From positions 900,001-964,000 of the forward strand of contig JARHVA010000002.1 in NCBI GenBank assembly GCA_037957365.1: a stretch of DNA of 64,000 nucleotides. The letters are read 5' to 3'. Under the pieces are notes generated by a model. The model made no database searches. It saw only the letters and a program-made list of their open reading frames with translations, and was not told where the DNA came from. The stretch is from Torreya grandis (taxonomy: Eukaryota; Streptophyta; Pinopsida; Cupressales; Taxaceae). Made by a program: the position numbers and the translations under genes. Of this stretch, positions 11,274-29,814 are shown one piece after another. Numbering within the stretch: the stretch's first letter is position 1; each line of letters opens with the position of its first letter.

Positions 11274-12641
11274 CATAGTTTATGTGTATGAAAAAAAAAA
11301 AGATGGTATCTGACAACAAGAACTAGTGAGGTACCCACATATAATGCAACTCTCAATAAGTGGAGTAAAGGGAGAAAACTCAGTGGAAAAAACTCCCCCA
11401 CAAAAAAATATAAAGAAAATAAGTTAGGAATAGAAATCCTCAGACCAACACCCCCGCCCTCCCCTTAAACATAGATTAGGTGGGTTGTAAAATTGAGTCC
11501 CAGTAATAAGGCATCTTGAGGTACCAAAGTACATAGCAATGATCCTAGTATCCTATAAAATATGAAGGATGTGTGCCTCCATAAAGAAGAGAGAGAAGGT
11601 ATGAATAGAATGTCACATGAATAATACCATAGTAAGTCCCTCTGAAACACATATTATATATTACTCTTGGAAGAAAGAAACCACTAACTATCAAACTGTT
11701 GAATTCTCACTCAAGTGGAATGTAGATAGGAATCATGATATAGATCTCTAAGAAATGCTTAAATGTCTCCATTTTAATGTTCAAATGTGCCAAAGTCTGA
11801 TCATATATCACATGACTAACAGTAGAAGATGGTAATGAAGAAACATGCAATGAAGGGGAGAGAACACCTAGAGAATAAGATAGACATAGAACATTCACTA
11901 AAAGAATGTCCATGGAAAGAGGAGAGAAAGCCTCAATAACTATCGAAACTATAGACTAGTCTATAAATGAAGCACACATATATAGGAACATATGAGTTAT
12001 CAATACTCTCAAGTATCTACTCTCATTAAAATTAGTAAAATCCTTCGAAATGCAAGTCAATGAAGCTATAGAATAGCAAGAATTTGTTCATAAACAAATG
12101 TATAATATATAATGAGACAACTAAGGTTTGGTATAATCTCATCCTATAGTGTAGGCTTAACAAAAAAGAAAAACATTTTCCACTATGTATATATCATAAT
12201 AAGAAACAAAATTATGAGGAAAGACTACGATAGTCTTAGAAGAGATAATAGGAAGATGAATAGGAGGTGTGATGTAGGTCATAGTAGGATCTCTGAAAAG
12301 AGACTATAGGATGCTTAAAATAGTGTAGGGACGCCCTATATATTGTACATGGAAATGAAAATCCATGGAAACATGTAATAGGGTAGAAAAAACTTTATTA
12401 CAAGTAACAACCCACCTATCGAACAAAATAGAATCTGTGGATGCAGGAATCTATCCATATAGGAATGGAATATGATTCTTGTGTATGAGAAAATATTCTA
12501 TGTAAGCATGCCATGAAGTATAATTGGCCTTTAAAATAAGAATCACTAGTTTAGAATCAACCGTATTATGGAGTCTCTCAAATAGATTCATCATGACTAA
12601 GAGAAGACACAAAAGAAGTACAAGACAACACAAGATACTCT
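11274..12641 (-). other. Outer element internal region, 3' part (non-coding)
   Basis: This is the internal sequence between the PPT and the inner insertion site. Minus-strand frames of 61 and 68 codons (11,465-11,650 and 11,707-11,913) show no recognisable retroelement domain. The segment holds a PPT-like purine run near 11,450 and otherwise AT-rich sequence. Confidence 0.6.
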
Positions 12642-12646
12642 ACAAC
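12642..12646. repeat. Target-site duplication ACAAC (left, inner element)
   Basis: ACAAC precedes the inner LTR. ACAAT follows the right LTR at 25,753-25,757. Four of the five bases match, consistent with an aged 5-bp duplication. Confidence 0.65.
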
Positions 12647-15044
12647 TGTAACAACTCCACTGGGCTAAACATAGAATTATTTGAATTTTTTTTAAACATA
12701 TATACTAAAAATAGATTACACCATGAGAATTTATGGAGATAAAAATAAATACTCAAACTATGATAATATAAATTAAGCATAATACATCACACATAACTGA
12801 TATCTAACATCATAAGTATAAATCATAATGTGAAGATAGAAAGTAATCACATTAACTCAACCATAGCTGATGCAAGTCTAAAACTACCACTGTAAATGTA
12901 TAATAATAATTAATTACAACTCTTCATGATAATATTCAATGATAAGTATAATACAATATAGTGTACATATAAGATACATAGTTCCCATGGAGCATAGTTC
13001 GTTAACTTAAGTATTTGTGGCAATCTTAAGTGTCATATCAATAGGTAATATTGTTATGGAGAGGGAGAACATCATTCAAGAATTTTTCCACATCAAACAT
13101 ATACTAACGATCCCCCACACTAATCCCATCACAAAATGGCCCTCCCTTTACAAATGAGTAGATAGTCACAGCATGAGAATCTAGAGAGATAAGTATCCAT
13201 GTGATGTATGATTTCTAAACTACACATTTAGTGTGTTATAAAAAATTATTCTATTACAAAATATCACATAAACATGTAAATCATACTCATGAAACAATAA
13301 TGTATTATTAAACATAATTTATCCCAAAGTTTTATAAATAATAAATAATAATGATCTATTGATCAATCAAATTCAAATACACCACTTGATCAGATCACTT
13401 TCATCTATCATTCTGATACTAGTAAGCCATTAAAGTCTATCTCATGCCTTACTCTATATCATTAATGTAGATTAGTCAAATACAATTCAACCATAAGATT
13501 TATTTAATTTACATCCTACTAGCAATATATCATATAACATGCTAAAGATAGGAGTAACCAAAACATACATTTATTTCATCAAATGTATAAATGAATCTTA
13601 CATTATTTTTTATCTCATATTATAAATAATTATTATAGTTTATATCATCCAGATAAATAGATATTTAATTATAGATTTTAACTATCACAAATAGTTTCCA
13701 CACATGCTACACACTATGATAACCCATATTACCATAGTCTAGTATTATAAGACATAGTCACTAATTCTCACAATCAATCACATAAAATAATCTTAAATAC
13801 ATTAAAACATAAGCTTCTATCTAAGCAATTAGATGTATCAAATCAAGTCACAATTCTCATAGAATAAAATAATATACTATCATAACATTCACTAAAATTT
13901 CAAAGGTCATATCCATGCATACACAAAGACCTACTAGCTATCACAAAATGCACTATTCATAGTAATAATTATAAAACATACATTACATCAGTCAAACATA
14001 GGTATGAATCTAGGCATAACAATTATATTATGTACTGTCTAGGTATAACATAAATTTATACTATAGTACTCTATGACATTTCATATTATTCTAGGTTTTC
14101 AACTATATAAAAACACATAACCCAAACTTATGATTTTAAAAATCCAATGATCCATATACATAATAATAAAATAAGTACATAATTAAACCACTAGAGCTCA
14201 CCTTAAGTTTAAACTGCATACTAACATTCAAAAAATATAGCTAAATAAGAACGTATCATGATGTATCATTATATACTAAATATAACTAAAAATTTGTACA
14301 TATTAACAATCTCATAATATGTATCACACATAAGTATTCAATACTGAATAGATTTAACTAACAATCAATCATTTTTTATAGAGAACTCATAAACCCATTA
14401 TAATATTCATATAACCATCTCATTCTATTTATAATATAAAATATTTGCATGATTATAATTTATGTTCCACAACCAATTATTAAATGTTAAACTCCCCCAA
14501 TACTCATAGCCTCTTCAGATAGCAATGTTTTCTGTATATATAAAAATATTCAAAAATATACCTACAACTATGGTTCAAAAGTGTCAATAATCTCATAATC
14601 TCATTTATACGTTCAATGAATATGATTCATGTTGATATCCCATGTCAAATTAGATGAACAAGATCCCCTATAGTGGTATTTTCATGCACTCAATATAGTA
14701 ACCATTCATGGAACAATCATGGTGTAAACCCACTTAGTAACCACTTGATCCACTTTTAGTAATACAAGTATACTTAGAAATTGAGAGTCTGGTATTCAAT
14801 AAATAAAGCTGAGATGGCACTACCAGCATGGTACTTAATATCTATATCCCTTATTCCAAATGACCTCATCCTATATACACAGTTGGGATGGAGTGTAATC
14901 ACACATGGTATCAATAATTCCATAACTATACATATATATATAGACTGTGCATGGCCTTCAACATAAAACTAACCATTCAAAGAACATTTGAATCATTGTA
15001 TTAATCAAAACTGGAATACATTCATAATATACACCAAATGCAAG

Positions 15045-15257
<213 letters not shown>

Positions 15258-16110
15258 AAGTGTTAGTATACATATGCAATAACTTTCAAATCGAGGATTG
15301 CCTTTGGTTAAGCATTTACAAATCCATGTATTATCATGCAACATAATTGTTATAACATATAGAATACTCCATATCCACAGTAATATATATACAACATACT
15401 ATCACTAGAAATCACATACTAAAATTACCAAATGTTTTATCTCACCCTATATTTAATACAAGCATATACAAATTGCCTTATATTTAATTCAATAATTTGC
15501 ATATATTTATGGTGATTATTTTTGACATAATGGGATAAATTAGAGCTAAGGTATAAGTCTAGAACCACAAATGCAATATTTAATTTATTAATTAACATAA
15601 AGGAATGTACAACTCCTTTATAACTTGTGTTTTTGACCTAATTGGTTTATTCTCTAAATATGTACAAAAACAACAATGCCATAGTGATATTATGATCATA
15701 AAACTCAATAAAAATACCATGATTCAACATAGTAGTGATGCCAATCAGCATAGTCATTTAATAACACTCATACCAACAAGATTAGCAACTTATAATATAT
15801 TCCTTATGTTGCAAACATAAAATCAACTATTCAATAATTGGCTTTGGAAATAATCTACAGCATCACCATAGGACAACAATTTGAAATGATCTTCTAAAGA
15901 TGAAATGTTATATTTTTTCTAGTGGTACCTTGACTGGTAGTATGCTAGAAAATAAATATCAATGCCTCATTCTCTTAACATATTGGTTGTATTTGATGTC
16001 AATTAACCATGCAACATATACACATATCATATATAAATCACTAGTTAATTACTAATCATTGCATAGAGATGCATAAGTTATATAATATTGAAATTTAATC
16101 TATATTTGGC

Positions 16111-17262
16111 TATAGTTGACTTTATTTAATTGTTAAATATATCTATAGAATTATATAAATGTAACATTTAAATTTTAACATTATGTATAAGATGATTTGA
16201 TGCTATCATATTTATGAAGTTGCTATTAAATAAAACTCTAAGATCACCACTCATTTCCCCCAACAAGGCATAGAAGAAAATCATTTTACATTATATATGT
16301 CACAATACCCCATATGAAATGGATTAATATTTTATTATTATTTATTTTTGTTGCATCAACTTGGCTTTCTACTCTTTAAAGTGACATTACCCATATGAAA
16401 TGGATTAATATTTTATTATTATTTATTTTTGTTGCATCAACTTGGATTTCTACTCTTTAAAGTGACATCCTATAGTTGACTTTATTTAATTGTTAAATAT
16501 ATCTATAGAATTATATAAATGTAACATTTAAATTTTACCCTTATGTATAAGATGATTTGATGCTATCATATTTATGAAGTTGCTATTAAATAAAACTCTA
16601 AGATCACCACTCATTTCCCCCAACAAGGCATAGAAGAAAATCATTTTACATTATATATGTCACAATACCCCATATGAAATGGATTAATATTTTATTATTA
16701 TTTATTTTTGTTGCATCAACTTGGATTTATACTCTTTAAAGTGACATCCTATACCTAAGGTAATGGTCAATATAGAATTTTAACTCTAATTAATCATAGA
16801 AGATCTTTGTAAATTCAATTGGATTTATTTCTAAGATCATAGTTTATTTAATGGTACAAACAAGGCATAGAAGAAAATCACTGTACATTATATATGTCAC
16901 AATACCCCATACTCAAAGAACTCAAATCTAGTTTATTTAATGGTACAAACAAGGCATAGAAGAAAATCACTAAACATTATATATGTCCCAATACCCCATA
17001 CTTAAAGAACTCAAATCTAGTTTATTTAACGGTACAAACAAGGCATAGAAGAAAATCACTGTACATTATATATGTCACAATACCCCATACTAAATGAATT
17101 AATATTTTATTATTATTTATTTCTTTTGCATCAACTTGGATTCCTGCTCTTTCAAGTGACATCCTATACCTAAGGTAACGGTCAATATAGAATTTTAACT
17201 CTAATTAATCATATAAGACCTTTATAAATTCAATTGGATTTATTCCCAAGATCATAGTTTCT
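16111..17262. repeat. Complex tandem array inside the 3' LTR
   Basis: Several overlapping tandem repeats lie here. A 360-bp offset repeat starts at 16,111 and 16,471 (both TATAGTTGACTTTATTTAA). A 78-bp sub-duplication, CCATATGAAATGG to AAAGTGACAT, lies near 16,311 and 16,389. An 89-bp unit occurs nearly three times (16,841-16,929, 16,930-17,018, 17,019-17,090; each starts AGTTTATTTAA). A roughly 180-bp block repeats at 16,671-16,850 and 17,083-17,262. The other LTR lacks the array, so it either expanded in this LTR or was deleted from the other. Confidence 0.88.
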
Positions 17263-17295
17263 GAATAACAATTACATAAAGTTCACACTCGTATG

Positions 17296-17298
<3 letters not shown>

Positions 17299-17328
<30 letters not shown>
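17299..17328. repeat. (AC)n microsatellite
   Basis: About 15 uninterrupted AC units lie inside the 3' LTR. The corresponding place in the other LTR is lost with the shorter array. Confidence 0.9.
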
Positions 17329-17330
<2 letters not shown>

Positions 17331-18501
17331 CAGATACCCAAATAAATATAGAATTTAAATATATATATCAATTTATTTTTTTATTTAAATTTACTATGAC
17401 ATTAAGATGTCAAAAGACACACATGCAGCACATATATTTTCATAGTCATAATACATAAATTCATCAAATTACTCAAAATATTAACAAATTAGCCTACATT
17501 GAAATAACGTCCAAATGAAATTGGCATGATCTAGATAAAATTTGTTTGGTTTGGCCTCCCATATCCTCCATGCACTTCTATCCCTCTTCTCCACTTTTCT
17601 ACCTATTTTAATGTATTGTTACTTTCTTTTTTTCAAATCTCATTCTTTTTTTAATTTATTTTCTACATTCATGCCAAACCTTTTCTCCTTTTTCTCTTTA
17701 TATTTTTAGTAAGGTTTTCCTTATTTAAATATTTTCCTAACTTTAATAATAAATAACTTTATTCTTTCTTTAATACACTTTATCTTTTATTTTAATATTT
17801 TCCAATAATTTAATAGTATGTAATTATTTAGTACAAATAATTAATAATAATTACTTACAAATAATAGGACTAATATAGAGTCAGTTATATATTTTTTAGA
17901 TCCATACATTAAACCCATCATAAATATGAGCATCATGTTATCACTACACTTATCCTCATCAATTTACATTACTGAAAGCATTACTAGACTAAAACACAAG
18001 AACATGATATTCACATAGCTAACATGCTTAATCAATTATCTAAATGCATTAATCATTAAAAATATGTTAATGTTAAAAAATGAACTATGCATTTAGTATG
18101 TATTATTTGATATGGTGTGTGCAGAGTTCTATCCATTCATCTATTATCCCTTAATAACTCTATCTACACCACCCTCTCTGATGATGCTCTCCCTCCATCA
18201 CACTATGAGGGATGAGTTATCCTATGTGAATCTCTCAATAAGGATGTAGTTAGGCCATATCAATATGATAGATATATAAAATAAAATATAATTAAAATGA
18301 TAATTCAACCTGATCATAAAGTAAACTCATACATATAGCTAACTCATAATAATGTGATCGTGGATCCTATGTAATATTCTACTATCTCATAATAGAATAC
18401 ATCTCAAGCTTTATAAAAAATATAACTAATATCAAATGTGTCCACTATATATATCTATGAATAGTCAGATAGTTTTCTTATCAAAGAGTTAGGATGTAAC
18501 A

Positions 18502-18511
18502 TCCCCTCCTT
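18502..18511 (-). promoter_or_regulatory. Polypurine tract of inner element
   Basis: The minus-strand reading is AAGGAGGGGA, followed at once by the LTR start TGTTACATCC. It sits at the expected position for plus-strand priming. Confidence 0.8.
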
Positions 18512-21039
18512 AAATCTAGTTATCATTCCAGATGACTTTTATTCAATCATAAATTTTAAGTTAAAAATCATTATTTAAAAAAGTAAAAACATGATATAAG
18601 ATATCAAATTAAGAAATAAATAGGAACTTACTTATAAAAATTATCATAGTTCCTTCAATTTTAACTATTCTTGGAGTATTTATCCCATAAGACCCTACTC
18701 TGTAACATCTCACTATTATGTAAACAAGGTTTACAAGTGTCACTTACTTTAAATGTTCTTTTTATCACCACCCCTAGGTCCATAACTAACAAAAGAAGCC
18801 TATATACATATTTTAGTGAAAGTTTCACTACCTTCTAAAACTTGTTGAGATCATCATAAAAACCAAAATAAATGACCAAGGAGAATTTCACAAAACCTTC
18901 CATCCCCTCTATACATCTCTCTATCCTAGAGAGTATTTGTCTTATTTTGGTGAAAAGTATTTAGGAAACCTAGGAAGAATAATGTATATAAGTTAATACT
19001 ATCACTACTCCACATAGATCTTGATAAGTATAACATGTTAGTACTATCACTACTCCATAGAGATCTTGAAAAGTATGATGATGAATAAAAATTAGAAATA
19101 CTACATTTTTAATGTATAAAAAATTAAGGAATAAATGTTCCACTGTATACATGAATATGGCTATATGACTAAATTTTACAAGTCCATGTGTCAATCTTAG
19201 ATTCAACAAGTCCATATATTTGATCCAAACTTATTAATTACTAATTCAATGTGAGGATAAGTAGGATCCATTCCTATCATTTAGTACTAACTTTCTTAAT
19301 TCACCACTCTTCTCTTAGGTCTTCATGACTTAGTGGTATCTAAAATGTTTACAAGGTTTAATTAACTAAAAATCTATACTAATAGATCATATAAAGCAAT
19401 ACTATATGCATAATTATTCTATATGTCTTAACATACATACAAGAGAAATCATACAATAATTTCATAATTGTATTAAATTGCCACTAGCTAAACATAACTA
19501 GTATCATATTCACAAATTAAATTATAGTGTTATATTCATGTTTAAGAGTAAATAATGTTAAAATTAACATAACATACAAAGGCCAAGTGTCACACCATTA
19601 TTTCAACCTAGTAAAGAAAAAAGTGAGGCAATATCTCCTAGTTTATTCAGAGAGAAGCAACAATTAGAAGTTTATCTCAACCCCTAGATTTACAAGATGT
19701 TCTGCACATCTTATACCCTACTCGCTTCTGGTGAAAGGTACAAAAAAAAATCTTCAAATAACATGTTAAGATCTATAAAGATAAAAAATATCAATCTAAT
19801 CAAGGGTGAAAAACAACATAATAGTTATAATCAACTTATAATACTCAATCTATAATTTAATATATAATTCAAGGTTTACCACTCCACATAGTCTAAAATC
19901 ATAAGTTAAATAAAATAGTGAACCTAAAGAGTCACAATTAAAAATTAGAGAACTAACATCTAAAAAATAAAAATCTTACATACCCTCACATGGTATCAAG
20001 AAAACACCACAACTTAATATTACCAAAACACTACTTACTAACCAAATCTGTAAGTATGGTATCACAATCTATTTCCACCACTGGGAGAAAAATATACTAA
20101 CCACAAAGTTGTAACAATTCATCCAATCTGATAAATTCTATCTCAACAAGAAGTAGAATACATTATCCCATAAACTTCAACAAAATATTGTCAAAGCAAT
20201 ATTTCAAAAACAAGTTACTATTTAAGATAACACTAAATCAACATCATGAAAATGAATATCCTCTCAATATATTACAATGATGTTAAAGGAGAATGAGATA
20301 ATAACAACTCACCTCTAATTTAACTAAGAGAGATGACACTTCTTTCTAACCACATAACTTAAGGGTGCCAATCCTTAAATAAATTCCTAACAAATGGGAA
20401 TTCTCAACCAAAACATCTACACAATAAAACAAGAAATTCCCCACTGCTATATGTGGTACTAACTAAAAACGGTATGATAATATTTTCCATTTATAGAATT
20501 AGCTAACAAAAGATTAAAAAAACTAAAACACATATATCTAAGTTAGAAGCATCCCATACTTATTAAACACTCAGAATACAAAACATAATGATAAAGGTGA
20601 CTTGATAATCAAGAAAGGATGTAATCATACTTGAGGTGTTTGACCTAAGTGATCAAACTATAGTATAAATATCTTTTTCATAACTTATGTACTACACTAT
20701 TCTCTCACCTACCTAAACCTCATATACAACCATCACCATTGGGACACTTGATAAACCAACCTCTAAGAACTCAAAATTATATGAGTGCTCCTAAGGGAAC
20801 ATACAAAATGTACCACACACACACAATTTCATAAATATCTCATACATCCAAAAGTCACCAAGAAATATAGGGGAATATATCAAGTCTCAAAACTTCAATC
20901 ATGGTGTAACATGGTTCCATACTGAGGCACCACAAATCTAAAGTATTAATATAATACTTTATGTTACTAGGTTCACACTAGTGAATATAAAGACATAAAA
21001 ACACTAACGGGCTCATTAGGTCTTAGAGTTCAAGCCGCG
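18512..21039 (-). other. Non-coding internal domain of LARD-like element
   Basis: About 2.5 kb lies between the PPT and the PBS. The largest frame is 81 codons (18,970-19,215, minus), and it spans a local 48-bp tandem repeat (18,991-19,038 and about 19,039-19,080, ACTATCACTACTCCA repeated), so it is unlikely to be a gene. No gag zinc knuckle, protease, integrase or reverse transcriptase motif is visible in any frame. Confidence 0.7.
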
Positions 21040-21051
21040 GCTCTAATACCA
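21040..21051 (-). promoter_or_regulatory. Primer-binding site of inner element
   Basis: The minus-strand reading is TGGTATTAGAGC, continuing CGCGGCTTGAAC. It matches the plant initiator-methionine tRNA complement TGGTATCAGAGC at 11 of 12 positions. It lies two bases inside the 5' LTR, the usual position for minus-strand DNA priming. Confidence 0.8.
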
Positions 21052-21053
21052 CA

Positions 21054-25752
<4,699 letters not shown>

Positions 25753-25757
25753 ACAAT
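25753..25757. repeat. Target-site duplication ACAAT (right, inner element)
   Basis: This is the partner of ACAAC at 12,642-12,646. The same ACAATGAA junction follows the truncated LTR copy at 53,242. Confidence 0.6.
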
Positions 25758-27603
25758 GAAACCCTAAAGCATGCTCATGAATGGTATGTCAGGCATAGCC
25801 AAGAATGTGTCCAAGTGAGCAATCGGTATTGGAGTGATGAGTGATAATACATGATAATAATGGGGATGTTAGACATAGCCAAAAATGCATCCATGAGTGA
25901 GCAATAAATACATGAATTATAATTCAAAAAGTAGTAGGGCCCATAATATAGGTAAACCCCCTGAATATAGCACTTTAAAAATTTAGTACATTTTATAAAA
26001 CAAAGTATATAAATGGAAAGAAGATGAAAAAATATGCACTTTAAAAAAAAATCTCACTCAATATTGAGTTACAAATCAAAAGTTATACAAAAAATACATT
26101 TTCTATCTTTAATGGCCTATTTAATTAAATTTACATAAAAATTGAAATACATGACAGGTTTAAACATTAATCATGTCATGTAACCACTCATTTGAACTAG
26201 AATAGAACCAAGAACCTCCTCAAACCAGTTAAAGTAAAAAAATGTGCCCTTATACACCCATATAAGCTCCAAAGTGATAAATAGCTTCACTTCAAGAGGT
26301 AAATACACAACTGATTAAAAAAAGGCCTATTAAAACTATTTAAATTTAAATTAAAATAGACTTTAATATTTTTATGGCTCATTTAATAAATAAGACAACT
26401 ACTAGGGAAGTGAATTTTTAGGTTTTCATCTTTATGACTTAGCAAAGAGAAAGAAGAGAGTTGGAGGGGCATTGACATTAAAGGTCACAAGGTTTTAAGA
26501 AGAGGTTGAAATCAAAAGCTTTAGGTGCCTCTTTAGTGAAATTCTATGACATCCAAGGGAGAAATTAATAGACAAGCACTACCATGGAAATAAATATAGG
26601 TATAAGAGAATATATTTGAGCTCAACCAAGCCTAAAGATGCCAAACCCCTTGAGTAGGCTCAAAATATAGAGGAAGACCCCAATGAAGGAGGTGTCTCCT
26701 ATGGATGGAGGGAACCAATGAAGGATGCCAAAGATGGTGTTTTCTACCTTTTTCCTATTGTAAAAACTTCAAAGAGCCACCATTAATATTTATCCTACAA
26801 AACAAAAACTACCATTGAAGGATCTAGGCACTACCATTATAGTTTTAGGTTGTTTTGTGTTGATTCCTCCAATCTAATGTGGAGGGATGACTATACTACG
26901 GGTGGCTTCATCAAATAAAACTCCTTCGTAGCAAACCCATGATGAAATGGCATCAATGTGGGTGTTTGGTGAAGATTTTAGATTTTTAAAAAAAAGAAAA
27001 CTCTACACTACATACTCAAGTTTGGATAAACTCTTTGACATAGAGCACATCAATCTTCCTTAATGCATAGTAGTTAATCATTCCGTGTGTCAAACAATCA
27101 CCAAAAAAACTTAGAATGCTTCAGCAAGCTGGTAAAACTCCAAAATAGACTATAATTATGTGGAGGAGATCTTCAAGAAGAGATATTAATGTTTCTAATG
27201 CTAATATATCTGTAAGATACCTAACATCATGTGGAGGAGAGATCAATTCTAACACAACACCATACATCTGATTTTAATAGGATAAATAAATGTAAAGGTG
27301 TGAATGGTTGATTAATAACATCACTTATGCCTAATGCATTTTCAATGGCAAGCTTCCAAACATGGATTAAATAATTCACAAGATGCCTTTTAATTCAAAA
27401 TATATTCCTAGAAAAATGAAATCCAATGTGGAGTGGCTTCTCTGAGTTGAATATCTTAGATCTACAACAAAAACCTTATACAACCAATACCATTTATGTG
27501 AAAAATGCCAAAGCAAAAAATATGCATATTCCTATTAATTAATTCAAAATAATACAAAACAAAAATCAAAGAGATAAATTGATGCTCATCACTAGAACCT
27601 AGT
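25758..27603 (-). other. Outer element internal region, 5' part (non-coding)
   Basis: This is internal sequence between the inner insertion and the PBS. Near its left end, two imperfect copies of about 85 bp (GTCAGGCATAGCC at about 25,787; GTTAGACATAGCC at about 25,869) follow each other. Short purine-rich patches (26,640-26,720) are conserved in the duplicate copy at 53.2-55.1 kb, but no frame is conserved and no gag motif is recognised. Confidence 0.6.
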
Positions 27604-27615
27604 GCTCTGATATTG
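27604..27615 (-). promoter_or_regulatory. Primer-binding site of outer element
   Basis: The minus-strand reading is CAATATCAGAGC, next to the LTR end. The duplicate copy at 55,112-55,123 reads TGATATCAGAGC, matching TGGTATCAGAGC (initiator-Met tRNA complement) at 11 of 12 positions. The first copy has therefore decayed further. Confidence 0.78.
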
Positions 27616-28017
27616 TGTCAGAATAGGCCAATACGTGATCTTCTAGTAAAGTGAGCACACAATAATTATGCAATAATAATGACTCTGATTGTATTCAAAA
27701 ATAAGTAAGAAGGGGATGTGAAATAATTGCCTGATGTATTAAACTACTTTATTTGTAAATTATCTACTATATTGCAATAGCTTGGTGAAGAAGAATATAA
27801 AGGAGTAGGGGGAGTTAACTCATAGGATAAATCACTGTGGGACTAAATTTAAGTCACTGTGTAACTCATATGGGAACTCATAGTGGTACTCAGTTGAAGT
27901 CTAGGTGGAACTCACCCTCACATCCTAACCTCTTATCACACTAAGTAAGCTAAAGTTACATATGTAGAGATTATCCATTTAATAAGGAAATGAAATATTA
28001 TATATTCTACACCAACA
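27616..28017 (-). repeat. 5' LTR of outer element
   Basis: This 402-bp LTR (TGTCAGAATA...CACCAACA) pairs with 10,857-11,262. It is followed by the TTATG duplication at 28,018-28,022. Confidence 0.9.
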
Positions 28018-29814
28018 TTATGGATCATCCTATTACAACAAAGTCATCTCAAAATCATGAAATTCATGTCAAGAAATCATTTTAAATCAGTTAATTATTA
28101 TGTGGAATTATAATTAAAAGAAGTGTTTAAAAAATTAAATACTTTTACCAAATCCTTTATATAGAAGAAATATGGAGGTCTATCTGAAAAAGGGTTAAAG
28201 ATCATGTTAAAAATATATGGTATAAAATTGACTATAGAAGAAATAATAATCAGTATTGGTGAATCATTCTTACAAAACCAAACATTCTATTTGTGTTGAG
28301 GAGAAAAAACTAAATACCATAGAAAATCATTATAAAAAACACAAGATAAAATAAGTCATAGAAATAAGAAGACACACACACTTTAAATAGAGAAGAAGGC
28401 ATGTAAATCTTAATCAAACATGAAGACCTCTCATTAATAAATTTAAATTTAAAATAACATTAATTCAAAGGGGTGATATCAATTAGTCAATATATGTATT
28501 AAAATAATTATTTTATTTATAAAATATATATTTAAATATATATAAATTTTAATTATATTTTTAAATGTGAGTGAGTAGAGCTTTTACCTAATTAAAATTA
28601 TAAAATAAAATGTGTTATAATATTTAATTGTTAATTTTTTTTCATAATTTTATCAATCCCAATTACTAAGACTACTCTCTTTGAATGATTGCAATACTTA
28701 CTTCCATTAACATAGTCATTGTTTTGGATTTGTTGGTCATCTATGTAGGAAGCAGGTCTACTTTGGTTGCCACAAGAGGTACATAGTTGAAACACATCCC
28801 ACAGATTTGGTAAATGGAAGTGTGTTATATTCAAGTAAGGAGAGGGGAAATTGTCTCTGGTGGTTCTGCCTCCTTTGGTCGGGTCCACTCTTGAGAATAG
28901 TGTTGTTGACAAGAAGGTGGAGGGAGATGTTTTTAAGGGGAGCTTATAAGAAGGTAATATGATGTGGTTTTGGCCCACATATTGTATATAACAATAATAT
29001 TAGTTAATTTTATTGATGTACAAGTTTAAATTTACATAGATTGTTATGGTTTATTAGGAAATTATGTACTCTATAATTATATAGAAATAATAAAATGTAA
29101 TAACATTAATAAATAAACAAATAAAATACCCAATAGCATAAGACAAAATATAAGATTTACATTGTAAAAACTTAGTAAAACTAAAGAAATATGTAATATA
29201 TCAAGCTTTATTAATTCCAATTGAAACAGATTACATATGAACTCGCTATGTAGATTACATCTTAACTCAACAAAGATAAAAACATTTAATTGGAAATGCA
29301 TCATTAATATTTATCCTCTTAAAAATAGAGTGGAAAATGCCATTAGGACTTTCCTTCCTAAAAATATATTATAGTTGAATTCATCTTCCTAGAAATAGGG
29401 ATTTAACTCTTTGATTTTTTGCTTCAAGAGCATTTTCCCAAACTCTGGCCTAAGGGGGATCTATAGGATGTTTCTACCCTGATTAGACTCCGTATGATAA
29501 TGGTGGGAGGAGTTGTTTCCCCCACACCCCTTATCGAGGAGTGGGAAATAAATTGTGCCACAAAAGGATCCAAAGTTTGACTTTGTTATTATATATCTAA
29601 CATGTTCTACATTATATATAATGGATTACAACTACTGAGTAAGCGTACATCTAAATCTGAGCATTCCTTTAGCTAAGCAATGACAATTAGTGGCATCCAA
29701 TCTGTTAATGTCACATAGGAAAATAACTTGGATTTATCTAATTGACTCTCCATGTCAGGGATATAGAAGGATTTGTACCTTGGTGAATAGTATATAAACC
29801 ATTATCCTCATCAC
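28018..29814. repeat. Flank shared with 55,527-57,344 (segmental duplication, copy A)
   Basis: From the target duplication onward, the sequence aligns collinearly to 55,527-57,344 with substitutions and small indels. A patch at about 28,850-28,950 contains a plus-strand reading (VGSTLENSVVDKKVEGDVFK) that is kept in the duplicate as VGSTLENSVVGKKVEGNVLK. This suggests an old coding fragment on the plus strand, of unknown family. The 115-codon minus-strand frame at 28,631-28,978 opposes it and is probably chance. Confidence 0.8.

Noticed and set aside
16841..17090. Regular 89-bp repeat as a CRISPR-like array
   Set aside because: The whole unit is repeated without variable spacers, and the window is clearly a eukaryotic genome. 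It is a plain tandem repeat in an LTR.
28631..28978. 115-codon minus-strand frame as a gene
   Set aside because: In the duplicate copy at about 56.2-56.5 kb it is the plus-strand reading (VGSTLENSVV...) that is conserved. No domain is visible in the minus-strand frame.
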